Translations under genes and position numbers: made by a program
The notes under the pieces: model-generated
Databases searched by the model: none
The model's input: the letters and a program-made list of their open reading frames with translations, nothing else
What the model was told of the DNA's origin: nothing
Assembly: GCA_021234155.1 (NCBI GenBank)
Contig: JAJEKV010000017.1
Span: forward strand, 4,188,792-4,252,791
Source: Isoetes taiwanensis
Lineage: Eukaryota; Streptophyta; Lycopodiopsida; Isoetales; Isoetaceae
Direction of reading: 5' to 3'
DNA: 64,000 nt
In this document: positions 34,976 to 50,337 of the stretch, piece by piece
Numbering within the stretch: position 1 is the first letter of the stretch
How the letters are laid out: every line of letters starts with the position of its first letter

Positions 34976-36600
34976 TGAGTATCCTAATCAAACTCCATAG
35001 TATCCTAATCGAATTGACACTTCTCAAGTTTAGGATATAATCCACATTCATGAAGTTTCTAGAGAACTTGTCGAACATGCCTCTTATGTTCTTCGAGCGT
35101 CTTAGAATAAATAAGAATATCGTCCAGATATATCATAATAAAATTGTCCAATAACTCTTGGAAGGCATCATTGTCCATATGTTAGAACATTGTTGGAGCA
35201 ATGATAAGTCCAAACGACATAATTGTGTACTCAAAATGACAACGCGGTCTTCCTCTCGTCACCCTCATGGATACGGATCAGACTATAGGCACCATGAAGA
35301 TCAATCTTGTAAAATAGCACGTACCTTGGAGCGGCTTCCATAACTCTGGAATCAAAGGAAGCAAATATCGGTTTCGCAATATCGGCGCTCCGACAGTGAG
35401 AATGCCAAATAAAGCCAATAGCTAGATTCTCTTCAATATAATTTCGCAAAATCTCCAATTCCGCTGGAGATAGAACATATATAGGACTATATGATAACAT
35501 CGCCTCCCACTACAAATTAATAGAACAATCATATAGACGATGTTCAAAAGCTTGCTAGCCTTGAATTTGTCAAAAATATCAGAAAGGTCACCATATTTGG
35601 CAGGGAGCATGGAAGCATACTTCACCGGCGCGGAGTTAGCTGATGGATGACAAATATTAAATAAGGATCTTGCCTTCTAGGTTTAATAAACTAGAAATAT
35701 TCAAGATACAGAAATGAGGTTGCGATTGGGATCAAGAAGTCTCTATAGAAACATGAATATGGGCAATAGCAGGAGCAGGAGCAGGACACCATCTGGGACA
35801 TAATCTGGAACATGAACTGAAGCATGGATATAAACATGATCAGGACAAGGAGCAAGAACAAAAACTTGGGCACAAGCAAAACAGAAATCAATGATACTGC
35901 ATGGACTAGACTAGGTGTCAGCACAGAGACAGGAACTGCAGACAAACTAGAACTAGAACTAGAACTAGAGCTAGAACAAGTAAACAAGAATGATCTAGAG
36001 TGCCAGTCAATCTGTGGGTTATGCAACTGAAGCCAAGGAAGCCCTGACTACTGGTGCATTGGGACTAGCAATGAGATTGAAGGAAATGCTGCAAGGAGCT
36101 ATCTCGAATAGAATTCGAAGAGATGCAATACATTTTATGACTGTACCTAAGATCTCACGTCCAACAATCGCATCAACAGAACCAGGATGCTCGTGCCTGA
36201 TTCCAAGGATGACATGCTTAGCAATAAACTCACTATCTATTAAACAATTATTTGCACCACTATTGAGTTGCACCAATATAGTCAACTTTCCAACCTTCAA
36301 CTCTAATGATATTGAGATAAAAATCTTCTTACTGTCAGAAAGAATTACCTTTTGTTAGATTATAGTTCAAACTGTCATGAACCTATGCAAGTACAAGAGA
36401 AAATATGCGAGAAACACGCGAGAAATACCTGAAGAATACGCTAGAACACCAAATATACTTGATAAAACGAGGCAAAATACAAGGGCTTGAGCTAGAAGGC
36501 TCAAAACTGGCGTTGAACTAGAATGATTTGACAAGAATGAGGCTCTTCTATATATATCTAGTGCAACGACCATGATCTCGCCACTGCAACGGATGAGATC
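34976..36600 (-). mobile_element. gypsy relic, family 2, copy B
   Basis: This is a second copy of the family seen at 26.7-29.2 kb, on the same strand. Shared stretches include the RT region (AAGAATATCGTCCAGATATA versus AAGAATATCATCCAGATAGA) and the CTTGCTAGCCTTGAATTT phrase. RT relics: [20 protein letters not shown] and YKIDLHGAYSLIRIHEGDER with TALSF (35500-35231). A retropepsin-like frame lies at 36300-36019 and an LTR-like end at about 36,370-36,600. Integrase is missing. Stops throughout show it is dead. Confidence 0.65.
36019..36300 (-). pseudogene. gypsy retropepsin relic with active-site D to N change
   Basis: The 93-codon frame starts KVGKLTILVQLNSGANNCLI and continues DSEFIAKHVI, matching the start of gypsy aspartic proteases (usually a L-D-S/T-G-A-T..FI pattern), with a downstream AIVGREILGTV resembling the later conserved strand. 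The catalytic Asp of the D-S/T-G-A box is Asn here, so the protease would be inactive. Retropepsin cuts the element polyprotein. It belongs to copy B, upstream of its RT as expected. Confidence 0.6.
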
Positions 36601-39100
<2,500 letters not shown>

Positions 39101-39805
39101 GAAGAGCAAGCCTAGTACAAAGGAGTGCGGCGGGGCTTCTGCTACCAGATTGAAGTAGGGCATCCGGCCTGCCGGATTGGATTCGAGCTTGCACTATATT
39201 TGCCGTTGGCCCTGTACCTCCCAGACCCAGAAGTGGCCCTTGCTTCCTTTTCCTTTTCCGAGCCAGGATTGCACGCTGCCTTTTCGCCGGAAGTACCCCT
39301 GATCGATCTCAGCGATTTATGCTCTGGACTTCGGGTTATCCTTGTCCTTTGTCTTTTGTGTTTCTCCTTTTGGGTGGTCGAATTTGTGTTTTTGTGACCT
39401 TTTTGCCATGGGGGATGCTTTAGTTTTGAGCTTTTCGCTTTCGCCGCAGGACTTGCAGTGCAGGCCCTCGGCCCTCTGGCTGCTTTCACCATACTATTGC
39501 CACAACAACACTAAATCCTTGCCGGTTTATCCAGTTTTTTCCATTCCATATAGCCAATAGTATTGCTTTTTCTTTAGACTTCCTATGCCTTTTTCATCTC
39601 ATACATTGATTGCCTACTCGTTTATTCGCTAATTTACTAGAATTTAATTGCATGTTACTGTTGACAAGTGATTAGCTTCAGTAACTTAAGTTTATTTATT
39701 GGCTTCAAGCTATAATAAAACCTTGGTTATTCACGACTTGCCAGTCTATATGCCATATTCACGTTAATTAGGCACGAGTTTTGGTAAGAGAGTGACCTAT
39801 ACAGC
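39101..39805 (+). promoter_or_regulatory. Probable LARP1 promoter and 5' leader
   Basis: The 700 bp before the LARP1 start codon change from GC-rich (39,120-39,500) to AT-rich sequence. Part is likely 5' UTR, perhaps with an intron, but I could not fix the transcription start or splice sites. Confidence 0.4.
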
Positions 39806-42800
39806 ATGGCAACTGCAACAGAAACAATGTCATCAGGACTGGTTTCTTCATTTTTGGATAGTCCATCTAAGTCAGGTGGCGTAGGAAAAGGACCATGGTC
39901 ACAAATTGTGAGAGGAGGGTCAGATAGTAACGTTCTTGTAAGCAATGTTTCAAGTTCCAGTGTGTGTAATAATGGGCCGCAGGATTCTTCCCCAGTGAAA
40001 AAACCGTTGGCAGCAGTTTCTGATGGGCCTAAGGCTCATGGACCACCCATTGTAGGTTCTATGTCTGCATGCACAGAGGAGTTTCAACTAGATATGTCCT
40101 CTACAAATCAAGAAGACTCAACTAGTCCTCACGTGGCCCCTTCTGAAGGTAGTCCAACGTCACCCATTGAGGGAGGATCAAAATCTACAAAACCAGCTTG
40201 GAAGAGGCCTAGTGGCAATTCTGGCAAGGGCGGTCCTGCAAGTCCTGTGATGGGAGCTGTATCATGGCCAGCCTTGGCAGAGGCACGGCCTTCAGAAGCC
40301 ATTAAACCCCCTCCGAGCCCCATCAATGGATTACCTGAACAGGTGAAATTCCTAATCTGTGGAATGTTTAAATTCAGTTTATAAGTCTCTTATGTAATTG
40401 GGCATTTTTATCTTTCAACAATATACTGACTGTAATAGTATCTACTAACACAGGTAAGTTCTTTTCCAACATCTAATGTTCAGAAAGCAGCTAGTAATAA
40501 TTTTGCAGTAGTGCATAATAAGGCTTCTCATAAGCAGAAAGGGGCGGGGAAGAAATTCGTTGGGAATACTCATAGTGGAACACCAATGACCCCACAGCAA
40601 TTTGTTGGTCCTGAGATGAATGTCCAGCCACTTCACCATCAGCTACCTACTCCAGAGGCTCCATCCATACATGTTAATTCAAAGACAAGCGGGGAGTTGT
40701 CTTCAAAGGCTGGTAATATGGGAATGGGAGTTAATGATAGAGGCTGGTCTTTCAATAATCAACAAGGTAACAATAATTATGGATATGGTGGACCAAGACG
40801 AAATATGCGGGATCAAGGTCGGGGAAATCATGGCTGGAATCCACAAAGAAACTTCAATAATTATGGTAGAGATAATGTTGCTGGCATGCAGCAGCCTCGG
40901 ATGGGGCCTAGGAACTTTGCTCCCTCGCCACCGGCAGCTTTTGTTAATCTCAATGCCGGCTTTATAAATACTGCAGGTGAAATGCAGCTTGTTTAATGTT
41001 GTTTGCAAAATCTGGTGTGTTTCAAGTAGTTAAGGTCGTTGGTCAACTCTCTAATAACTATAATGAAATTGTAGGTCCAGCAGCAGGTATGTACTATGTG
41101 CCAACACCAACGGCTGGGCCGGTGCCTGGTGCAGGTTACTTTGCACCTGCTGGAGCCCCAAGCATGTTGGTGCCAGTAGCAGATCATGCATCTCTCCGCA
41201 ATATGATAGTAAAACAGATTGAGTACTATTTCAGGTATGTCAAAACTTTTTGACGTGTTTCTTTGATGCAGAAAAGGTTACACTGATGCATTTGCTAAAT
41301 GTGCAATTGTATTTGTCTTGTTAGCATTGAAAACCTGTGCAGGGATATATTTCTGAGGTCGAACATGGATAATCAAGGTTTCATCCCAGTTTCTGTGATT
41401 GCTAATTTCAACAGGGTCAGTTTAGTTAGGAACACTTTACAAAGCTCTTTCATATGAATCACTTCCTTATTTTTGAACAGCATGCCAATTTGTGTGGGTT
41501 TTTGGCATGATGGATTTGTGTAGGTACGGGCATTGACCTTGGATACAAATCTTATATTGGATGCTTTACGCAGTTCTGCTGTGGTGGAGGTGCAGGTACA
41601 ACATATCATATTATTCAAGTTTTGATACGTATTACTAAAGGCATTGGAGAAGAATTTCCTTTTATAACTATACTTAACTCATAACCAACAGAGTATTCTT
41701 GGTTTCAGGGTAATAAAATTCGAAAGCGCTATGACTGGGCCAACTGGTTGCTTCCAAATTACAACACATCTGATAGTGTGCCAGATAATAGACATTTTTT
41801 AAATGAAGCATCAAATGAAGTGAGATCCGATGATTCCACACCTAAAAATACAAACAATGACAGCTTGATGCCTAATTTGGTTAAAGGTATCAAGGGTGGT
41901 GATAAGACTATTGGTTCCTCCAGCCCTCTAAGGAGACAATCTAGTTCAGTAGAAAATGATGGTACATCTTTAGTTGATTCTGTAATTAGTAATAATGGGG
42001 GGATAGATTGTGATATCCTGGACATGGGTGAAGCCAATGAGGTAGCAGGTGCAATTCAGCCGCCGAGGACAGAGAAAGAGAATTCAGGTGGTCTTTCAAC
42101 AGCATTTGTTGACATGGAGAATAGAAAGGTGGGTACAGAAGAAGATACATTCCAGTTGGATGAAGAATTAGATTCAGAGCATAAATGTCTTAGTGCATTT
42201 TGCAGAAGGTTAGCGCTGGTGCATTTGCTTTTGTTTTCTAGTGAGATTTCGGCTTTTCATCTATTTTGTTTGCTCAGCTGTGAAGATGCAGATGAAGATG
42301 TTTCAGACGTCAATGACTGTGACATACAACGTCTCATAATTGTCACACAGGTATCATGTGTCAAACATAAACAAAAAATGATTTTGAACAAGTGACTCTG
42401 TTTTTGAAGCGTGAACTCTCTTCTGGATTTTGCGTTCATGAGAGATGTGAGATACTGGATGAATCGTAGACATATCCTGATGTATATGAAACTATTAGCA
42501 AAATTTTGTTGAATATATTGATATTAAACCTGCAGTAGTTTTATATTCTGAACTGAAAATGTATTTACCTTTTGTCTCTAACTCTTGTTGGAGGTCCTTC
42601 AGTGGTAGGTCAACCTGCTTGAATCTTCTTTATTTAGCTGTAATTAAATTATACATTAGTGGTGTCAGACAGTCTGTTAATTGCCCTTTTAGAGTCGGAG
42701 GTTGGGGAAAGGGGATCGACGGAGTTCTGATGCCAAGGATACAGCACAAAAAGACATGTCTGATGATCAGGCTACTGTGATCAATGATGGTCTTTACTTT

Positions 42801-44358
42801 TATGAGCAGGTAAGAGCGTCTTTGTATCTCTATGTGCTGCAAGCGTTCACATTTTCCTGAGCTAGTGTCTAGGTTGCTAACCCTTCTGATATTTTGGTTT
42901 AAGGAGCTGCACAAAGGCAGATCACCATTGGGTAAAGAGAGTGAGAAGAAACAGCATAATAAGCGGGAAGTATCAGGCACTATGGGTAATATGCAGACAT
43001 CTAATTTTCATGAGCTCAATAGTTCTGTTCGGCCACCGAAAGCACACGGGAAAGGGCAAGGACAGCGTCTCTTTCCTAGTGCTCCACGGAATGTCAGTCA
43101 TCGTCAACGCCACAACAAAAGCTATATACCTGAAAGCCCACCGAGTGATTCTGTTGGATTTTTTTTCAGCTCTACACCGCCCGATAATCATATGTATGCT
43201 CATTATGTCTTGTCTTTACTAGGTTTATTTGTTCTGCTGTTTGATGACATAACATTGTGTTTTCTGTCCCACAGTTCTGTTCCAGCATCTTCAGGATCTG
43301 GAAGGGTTTGCTCATCCCCTTCGGCAGCATCAGTTGGCAATGGTTTTGTCCCAGGAATGAGTCCAGTAGGCTCCATGCCAAAGTCTTTTCCTCGTTTCCA
43401 ACATCCCAGCCATGCATTGTTAGAGGATAATGGATTCAAACAACAGAAGTAAGTTGTTTGGCATTCATTTAGCTGATTGCTCGAGTTTTTGGTTTTTTTT
43501 ATAAGAAGAGGCGCTTATCAGGTACATCAAGTATTATAAGCGCTGCCTCTTGGAGCGTAAAACACTTGGAGTTGGTTGCAGCGAAGTAAGTGTCATTAGT
43601 GAATTGTTCTTAAAAAGCTGGCTCATTTCGAAAGCCTCATACTATTTACTTGGCTGAGCACTCTTAACACGTCTGTTTGTTGCACAATTCTTTGATATTA
43701 GGAAATGAACACCCTATTTCGTTTCTGGTCATATTTCCTCCGCACCAACTTCCATGGTGGCATGTATTCGGAATTTCGGAGACTGGCAGAAGAAGATGCT
43801 GCGGCTGGTTACAGTTATGGCATGGAATGTCTTTTCAGATTTTATAGGTAAGAATATAGTAGTTGATAAGAAAGTCCTTGCTTTTCTTTTGCTATGCTAA
43901 ATATTTGTTCTTTTCTTTTGCTATGCTAAATAACGGTTTTCTCTCTACGTTCAGCTATGGACTTGAGCAGAAGTTTAGACAGGATCTATATGATGACTTT
44001 GAGAAGCTCACTTTATCAACCTATAAGAATGGCAGTATTTATGGCCTTGAGAAATACTGGTAAGATCTTTCCGAATGTTCTTTTGTGAAATATTTAATTC
44101 TGTGATGGCAACGACTATTCTGAGCCTTTATGTCTTGTCTTTTCTAGGGCTCTTCATTTTTATAGAAAGGGCAAAAGTGGTGAGCCTCTGCCGAAGCAAC
44201 CTGAGTTGGAAAAGCTGCTAAGAGAAGAATTTCGTACACTGGAGGATTTTCAAAGGGTGAAGGACAAACTGCCAAAGGATAATGCGCAGAAAGATCTTAT
44301 TGGCAAACAGCTCTGCTCTCATGCCAATAATGCAAATCATTGTGGAGAAGAATATTGA
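39806..44358 (+). CDS. LARP1: La-related protein 1 (LARP1), 14 exons
   Basis: LARP1 is a cytoplasmic RNA-binding protein that controls translation and stability of mRNAs, notably TOP mRNAs. The exons 39806-40342, 40454-40976, 41075-41234, 41325-41415, 41524-41595, 41709-42208, 42278-42350, 42693-42809, 42904-43193, 43275-43448, 43522-43585, 43702-43847, 43955-44059 and 44148-44358 join in phase to 1,020 codons. An N-terminal low-complexity Ser/Pro region and an Asn/Gly/Arg-rich segment precede the La motif ([20 protein letters not shown], then [33 protein letters not shown]). A middle linker contains [12 protein letters not shown] and [13 protein letters not shown], conserved in plant LARP1. 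The C-terminal DM15 repeats, which bind the mRNA cap and TOP motif in animals, are clear ([58 protein letters not shown]). The start is the first ATG of the open frame. Exon 6 reads through a 69-nt intron without a stop, so an alternative form is possible. Confidence 0.93.
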
Positions 44359-45059
44359 GGTTCTAAGGTCGGCTTCCTGGATGAAGAATTGCCTAAGATT
44401 CAAATTCTTTAGCAGCTTTCATAGATGGGACAAATTTTGATTGCTTTAGATGGTCCTGGATTCACATTCTTTATCTGAGATGTACAGCTGCTGATTTTAA
44501 GTTGGTTGTATTTAGACTTGTTTAGAGTTTTACATCGCCAGAGTGGTGGATATCACAAGAGGCGACATGAGAGGTGCCTTTTAGAAAAAGAAAAAAGGAA
44601 CTAATTTTGCAGGTAGCTTGGAATATTTTTACTGCCACATGTAAATATTGAATGAGAACATTTTTTGAACATGAATGTTCATAACTTAAATCGGGTTGTC
44701 TTTTGTTAATGTTTTATTTCTTAAATCTCTTTGCCTTTTATGTACCCAATCATTTTTTGTTAGGGGGGCTAATAGAGGTAGAAATTGAGGCGAATTAAAT
44801 ATGGGAATGAATATAGGGTTGCAAAGATGGGAGAGTAAGAAATAATTTCAACCCTTCCAAAATTTGTGCTAAACTGGTCGTATGCATTCTAAGCTGTTGG
44901 GGACATTGATGTCGAAATTACTATTTCTTGTAAGAAATACTCTTGTAGAAACGTGTTCATTTTCTCATATTGGATTTAGAATGATTACTCGTGAAGGTCA
45001 TGTTTTTCTTTCATGAATCTTTTCCTGCGACTAGCATGTGTAATCTTTTCATAACCTCT
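44359..45059. other. LARP1 3' UTR and gene-free stretch
   Basis: The sequence after the stop is AT-rich with AATGAGAAC and AATAAAATAAAC motifs (about 45,067) that could serve in polyadenylation. No gene seen. Confidence 0.4.
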
Positions 45060-45680
45060 TCTGGTATGAATAAAATAAACAACAAACTACATAGCAATTA
45101 GTAAGATTTCCTTAGATCTTATCATATTCATTTATTTAAGGCTTACATCAAATCTCATCTTCAATGGCATGGAGTAGGACTTAGAAAATTTGATCTAAGA
45201 GTAGATAACAGATTGAAAACTTGGGAAGTAGCAGCAGAGATTATTAAGGGGTCACATGTTGATAAAGGTATATTTAACACAGTTATGGAGAAAGTGGTTG
45301 CACAGCATGATCCTAGTGCTAACTCGAACCAATGGACTCTGAATGGGAAAGAAATTTATTCTGTGAAGGAAATATATCAAGCTCTCATAGTACACAAGCC
45401 ATTTGGGGCCAATTCTCTCTGGCAATGTGATGAAGAAAGGTTGGCTAAAGCCAATGCCAAGAGTTGGAAACTTTATACTGCTAATAAACTAAAAACTTTT
45501 AGATGGTTAATGCTGCATCAAAGTTTGCCAACTAATGTGAGAAAAGCTAAATATGACAGCTCAGTATCACCATTATGTCCACTAGGTTGTGGTGAGAGGG
45601 AAACCTCAAATCATATTTTCACATGTCATTGCTGGATTTATACGGCTTTATTTTCAAATTCTAAGGCGCTGAAAATATAG
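45060..45680 (+). mobile_element. LINE 3' fragment with RT zinc-binding domain
   Basis: The 155-codon frame at 45213-45680 ends in the zf-RVT domain found after plant LINE reverse transcriptases: SWKLYTANKLKTFRWLMLHQ followed by LCPLGCGERETSNHIFTCHC, whose Cys/His spacing fits a zinc-binding module. Sequence from about 45,060 may continue it on the 5' side. The frame is cut at 45,680, where GC-rich gypsy leader sequence begins, so the LINE was truncated by or joined to that element. No poly(A) tail remains. The reverse transcriptase proper is absent. Confidence 0.7.
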
Positions 45681-46037
45681 CGGCGCCCGATTAGGGCTTT
45701 GGGCCATGTTGCTGCCATTTCAAGACTGGGTGTCGATGCCCCTAGGGTAATTGGATTAGCCCGACGCGTTGGCGCAAAAATCGCCTCAATCCGAGTTACC
45801 TAGAGAAAATTATGGCCCGAAGGGACCTCTTTTTCTCTAAAAACTTAACATACTTGATTCTAAGGACTCGCACCTTAATTCCTAACTTAATCCTCCCATA
45901 ATTAGGTTAACATACATACTAGCTAAGGAATTGGAACAGTTTTTTCTAGATGAAAGTCCCCTATTAACTATCGACTAACGAGTTAGAATATGGCCAGTGC
46001 TATGATCTGGTCTACCAAAATCATGGTTCTGATACCA
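45681..46037 (-). mobile_element. gypsy leader with tRNA-Met primer-binding site, truncated
   Basis: The primer-binding site (minus-strand TGGTATCAGAACC, 46025-46037) is one base from the LTR. The next 340 bp are leader sequence sharing GCACTGGCCATA with the leader of the element at 25.5 kb. The element is cut at 45,680, before any coding region. Confidence 0.7.
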
Positions 46038-46038
46038 C

Positions 46039-47588
46039 TGTGGCGCTCCCCGAATCCATACGATGCTCCCATCGTATAAATACGAGAAATTCCCCTCCTA
46101 TGGCGAATCCATCACCACGGAAAGGCCCTCCGTCTGACTCGAACCACTTGTGATGGCCAAGTGTCCGGGTGAAGGATACGGAGGTGTCATTCGTCCCACG
46201 CCTTCTATGAGAATCCTATATAGTGGAAGCGTACATACATGTTAGCACCTGGCAACAATACTAATAAATAGTATACCACCACGAAGGGTGACCCATCATC
46301 GTCTATACAACTAACAATAGAATACCAACGTACCAAAGGAAATGCACCATAAATAAGGGCTCTACCATGGGCTCAGACTCATGGGGGGTCGACTGACAGT
46401 CAAGGCCTCCGGATAACAGCAGACAGAATTATAACATGGCATTGGCTGGCATAAAACAATGGCTAGGGTAGTCCACTCCATTCGTCCCTCCTGTGCACAC
46501 TTTGCAGATAGGCTGAAACAGGCTATCGCGTGATTGTAGCCTTCTGGAGACGCAATCTCATGGAATAACCCTATGAGACTACTCCGAATTACATCTCTCT
46601 AGTCCGATGAGGCAGGTTGGAGAAGTGTCCCCTCCCCAAACATAATGGATCCCTGGGTGTGCTAGAGAATCCCTGGGTGCCACTAGGTGCACATGCAGCC
46701 GTACCCGACTTGAACCCCCCAAAATCCATGGACCGCTAGGCGCGCCCATCGAGCCCAGAACGTCCATATAGGCACGTTATCTGTGACCCAGGAGGTGTCG
46801 AACCCATACCCGGCCCACGAGGACAAAATCTAGCACACTGTAGGAGTCTTGTAGCCACGCTATGCAAGACTCCACCCCCGTTTAACCATTGTGCTCATTA
46901 TCTGGTGCTGAAACACGATATAACATCCACAATCTGGTGGGCTCTTGTGCACAGGCCGCAATTATTGGGTTTTAAGGGTTCTAACTAGGAACATCTCTAC
47001 TTCTAGATGGCTTTTAGGTCTCTACCCCCCTTTTACCCATACAACACATGAGGAACAGAAAGAGAGCATTCATATCTGATACATCCATCAAAATCTCATC
47101 TAGAACATAAAATAGAGAGACTAATCGTCCATCTAACAAAAAAGGGTTAGTTCCTAGCTAGAATCTCAAGCTAACTAAGCCTACTAACCGGTATCTGAGC
47201 TAGATCTCCCATCTCTCAGGTCCTCCAAGCCCTGCTAGTTGGACAAGCTCCTCCTCCTCCTCCAACTGCCCCCAAATCAAATTGGGGCAAATTGGGGGTA
47301 GAAACCCCAATTTGGGTGTCCCAAGTTAGCAGGTCTGGCTTGCCCAATCGATTTGGACCAGGTGGCAATTCTAGATTGGTTATCAATAATTAATTTAATA
47401 TTTGAGCCCTTTTAATATTAGGTTAAGCCCTAAATTCGAATTAGGGTTTAGGGTTAGGTTTCCACCTTAATATTTAATGATTAACGTAGCTAACCTTAAC
47501 TTATGAATAATTAATGTGCCATTAATTATTCATAGTGACGTGTCATGTATTTATACCTAAAAAGGCATACAAATACGGGAACGTCACA
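46039..47588 (-). repeat. Complete gypsy LTR, about 1.55 kb
   Basis: It begins TGTGGCG and ends CGTCACA, imperfect inverted termini of TG...CA type. Its body is homologous to the LTR starting at 25,513, so both belong to one family. With the truncated leader it is the 5' LTR of a minus-strand element whose interior is gone. Confidence 0.7.
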
Positions 47589-47720
47589 TGTTTTGTGGCC
47601 TACACGTGGTATAGTGTCCCTTGCACTCGAAGCTGACATGTCCACTCCGCCGGCACAATTAAAAAAAAATTAACTGGCAGGTGATGGAAGATCAGGAAGG
47701 TCCCTTTAGGGAAAACTGTC

Positions 47721-50337
47721 GTGATAAAGACGTTAGGGGAGGACTTCTTAGCTGCCACCGTAATGAAGATATGTCCTATGCTAGAAAAGCCGTCTATGAG
47801 ATGCCAAGCTTGTGCTGAAATGCCACAATTGCACGACTTGGTCAGATGGTCCAATGCCTTGGTGTTAGTGGACAATGTTACAGTATTGACGCTCATAAAG
47901 GCTGTGAAAGAACAGAACATCGAGAGAGAACCCTATGCCATGCAAGTAGAAGTTGCTAAGACTCGTAAGAGGTCTTATAAAATGGTGAATCGAATACCGC
48001 GAACACCGGCTATGCCAGGTAAGGCTGAGAGGAAGATCACTGCAGCTTCTATTCTAGACTTCAAATCCTCGCTTTGTTGCATTCAAAGATGTTGTGCCAG
48101 TTTCTCTACCTGCGCGATCAGGTGCATGCGATGTTTCTTTTGGAACATGAGTGTTGCGGACAGGACCACCTTTGCTTTCCACATGCCTTACCTTTGCTCC
48201 GCAAATGGGCAGGTGCGAAAGTGATGCTAAATAACAATCAAGTATGCTTGAAAGCATGATACAGAGCCTACGATATTCTGATGTCAACTTTCTCTAAGTG
48301 GCGTAAACTTTTTCTTGCTGGTCACAGAGTTGCTGAACATAGTAACGCGGGCTCAAAGAAACCAAGATCTCACACTTTAGCAGGAAATGCCCTGCTGTCT
48401 ATGTACATAGACAAGAATGCAGAGACAATGCCCCATAGGTCGAAAATCACTAATGAAGATGTGAGAGAGAATGTGAAGAGGCTCCCTTCTGTCCTAACCA
48501 AGAAGGACATTCTCCATGAGGTGGATGCCACTATCATGGAGATGACAGACAAGCACATCTCCCCATCTTCATTCCTTGGCAGGTGGAAGCTACACCACCC
48601 AGATGTTGCAATTGCATAGAGGATAGCTTTCTTCAAGTGAAATAGTTGTATTGTAATAAAAGAGAAAATGGCTAAGACATAGTCCAGATCTCTTATAGGA
48701 GCCTGTACTAGTCGTGGAGAGCTTTATTGCATCATGCCCCCGAGCATGCCCTGACGATCATTCATGATAAGATGGATCAGAACAAAACCATGGTACCTAG
48801 ATTGGAGAAGTTAGCCAAATCAATGTGGAGGGGAGAACGCTTGAAAATAAATGTTACTAGTGCTCTGATGCATGGCCATAGTATTGGGGCCCTGGGCCAT
48901 TTTTCACTTGATTTATGGAAGGATGATTCTAATTTCTATATTGGTTCCTTGAACCACACATTAAAAACCCTGGAGGATGCTTCGAGAGATAATAGGGTCC
49001 ATTTAAGAGAGGCTGAACACCCTGACTGTGCATGGGGAGCAATAGTCCTCAACACTGATGCATTGAGGGCTAGGAAGCTCAATAATACTGGACAAGAATT
49101 CATGGCCCCACCCAATGCTCCAGTTCACCCCAAACAGCTACCTAGAAGGCTATATTTACAATTAGACAATTTCTCTAGTCAGAATAGGAATAGATATCTC
49201 TTCTCCTATCTTTCTTATCTTGTCTGGCTAGGTTTTTTTGATCGGATACAGCTTGGATTCATGATGGCTGGCCACACCATGATGACATTGATGCATTGTT
49301 TAGAAATTACTCAACTTTGTTGTATAGGTTGGATGCACTCACCATTTCTGAACTAATGCAGCTCTTTCGAGAATGTAGTAGCAAGGTACCGGCGTCATAC
49401 CTAGTCACTGAGTTTCCTGATTAGAAGTCATTTGTAAAAGGATACATTCTAGACGAGAAGGATCGCTTAGTTGGGCACTTGGAGCCCTTGATATTCAAAT
49501 TTTGCATGAAAGATGGTTGGCCACTCATGTATTACAAGATGAGGCCAGGGCATCGAGAATGGCTGCTTGAAAATGGAATAAGAATGTGGAAGGCAGGTGC
49601 TAATGGTATGCGTACAATACCTACTGGATCACCTAAGGCTGTGAAGCCATACGAAAGCCTCAGGGATATAGGTGCCTTACGATCATCCATTGCGAAGTAC
49701 ATGATGCATTGGGAAAATATCTCTCATGCTGGTGTGAACTCATGGTCTAATGCCCACATGAGAGGTTATTGACTATTGGTCGAATCGGATGCATGCACTT
49801 GGACAGGTTCCCTCTGGCCTCGAAGAAATTAGAGACTTCTGGCCTCTAACCAGACAATCTGTGCTAATGGAACCTGACTCAGTAATGCTCGACGAGTACA
49901 CAGCACGTCCGCACTATGTGTGCCCTGCAAAGGATAAACCACACAACTCAGTTGAAATATTTGACCCATACCAGGATGTTAAAAAAGGTATGCTCTTGCT
50001 CATCAAACTAGGGGACTCATCTCCTGCATGGATGGCCTTTGCTGAAGAGGACCCTGTGCAAGACCCTACTCTTCCACATTACGAAGAGGTGTTTGTGTCT
50101 TGGTAGGAGCCTATAGCAAGAAAAGGTACCACTTATGCACAACAGTATAGGGACGGCTGGCATAAAAGATGGAGGCCAAATCCGAACGACAGGCCTTGTT
50201 ACCATCATCTCAAAACCATAGGCTATGGTTGGTCTGTCAAGAACAAGCCACAAATGGTTGTGATATCTGCAAGTGTAGCGGCTCAGCTACAGGAATTACT
50301 GGCCAAAGAGGCCACAGAGGATGGAGAAGAAACTTGA
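47721..50337 (+). pseudogene. DUF7869-like protein gene, decayed, probably from a mobile element
   Basis: Pieces of one long protein appear in order across changing frames: FSTCAIRCMRCFFWNMSVAD (48,100), LPSVLTKKDILHEVDATIME with SPSSFLGRWKLHHPDVAI (48281-48619), then DKMDQNKTMVPRLEKLAKSM, SALMHGHSIGALGHFSLDLW and RLYLQLDNFSSQNRNRYLFS with YLVWLGFFDRIQLGFMMAGH (48727-49356). In the DUF7869 family the last block reads as a conserved LDN plus a GHT-H-x-DID motif; here GHT is followed by a one-base shift, after which DIDALFRNY continues in another frame. Later segments (49479-49772, 49789-50106, to a stop at 50337) complete the C-terminus. The LDN and DID acids could be part of a nuclease-like site, but the function is unproven. 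Frameshifts and stops (49,424, 49,772, 50,106) mark it as a pseudogene. Confidence 0.6.
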
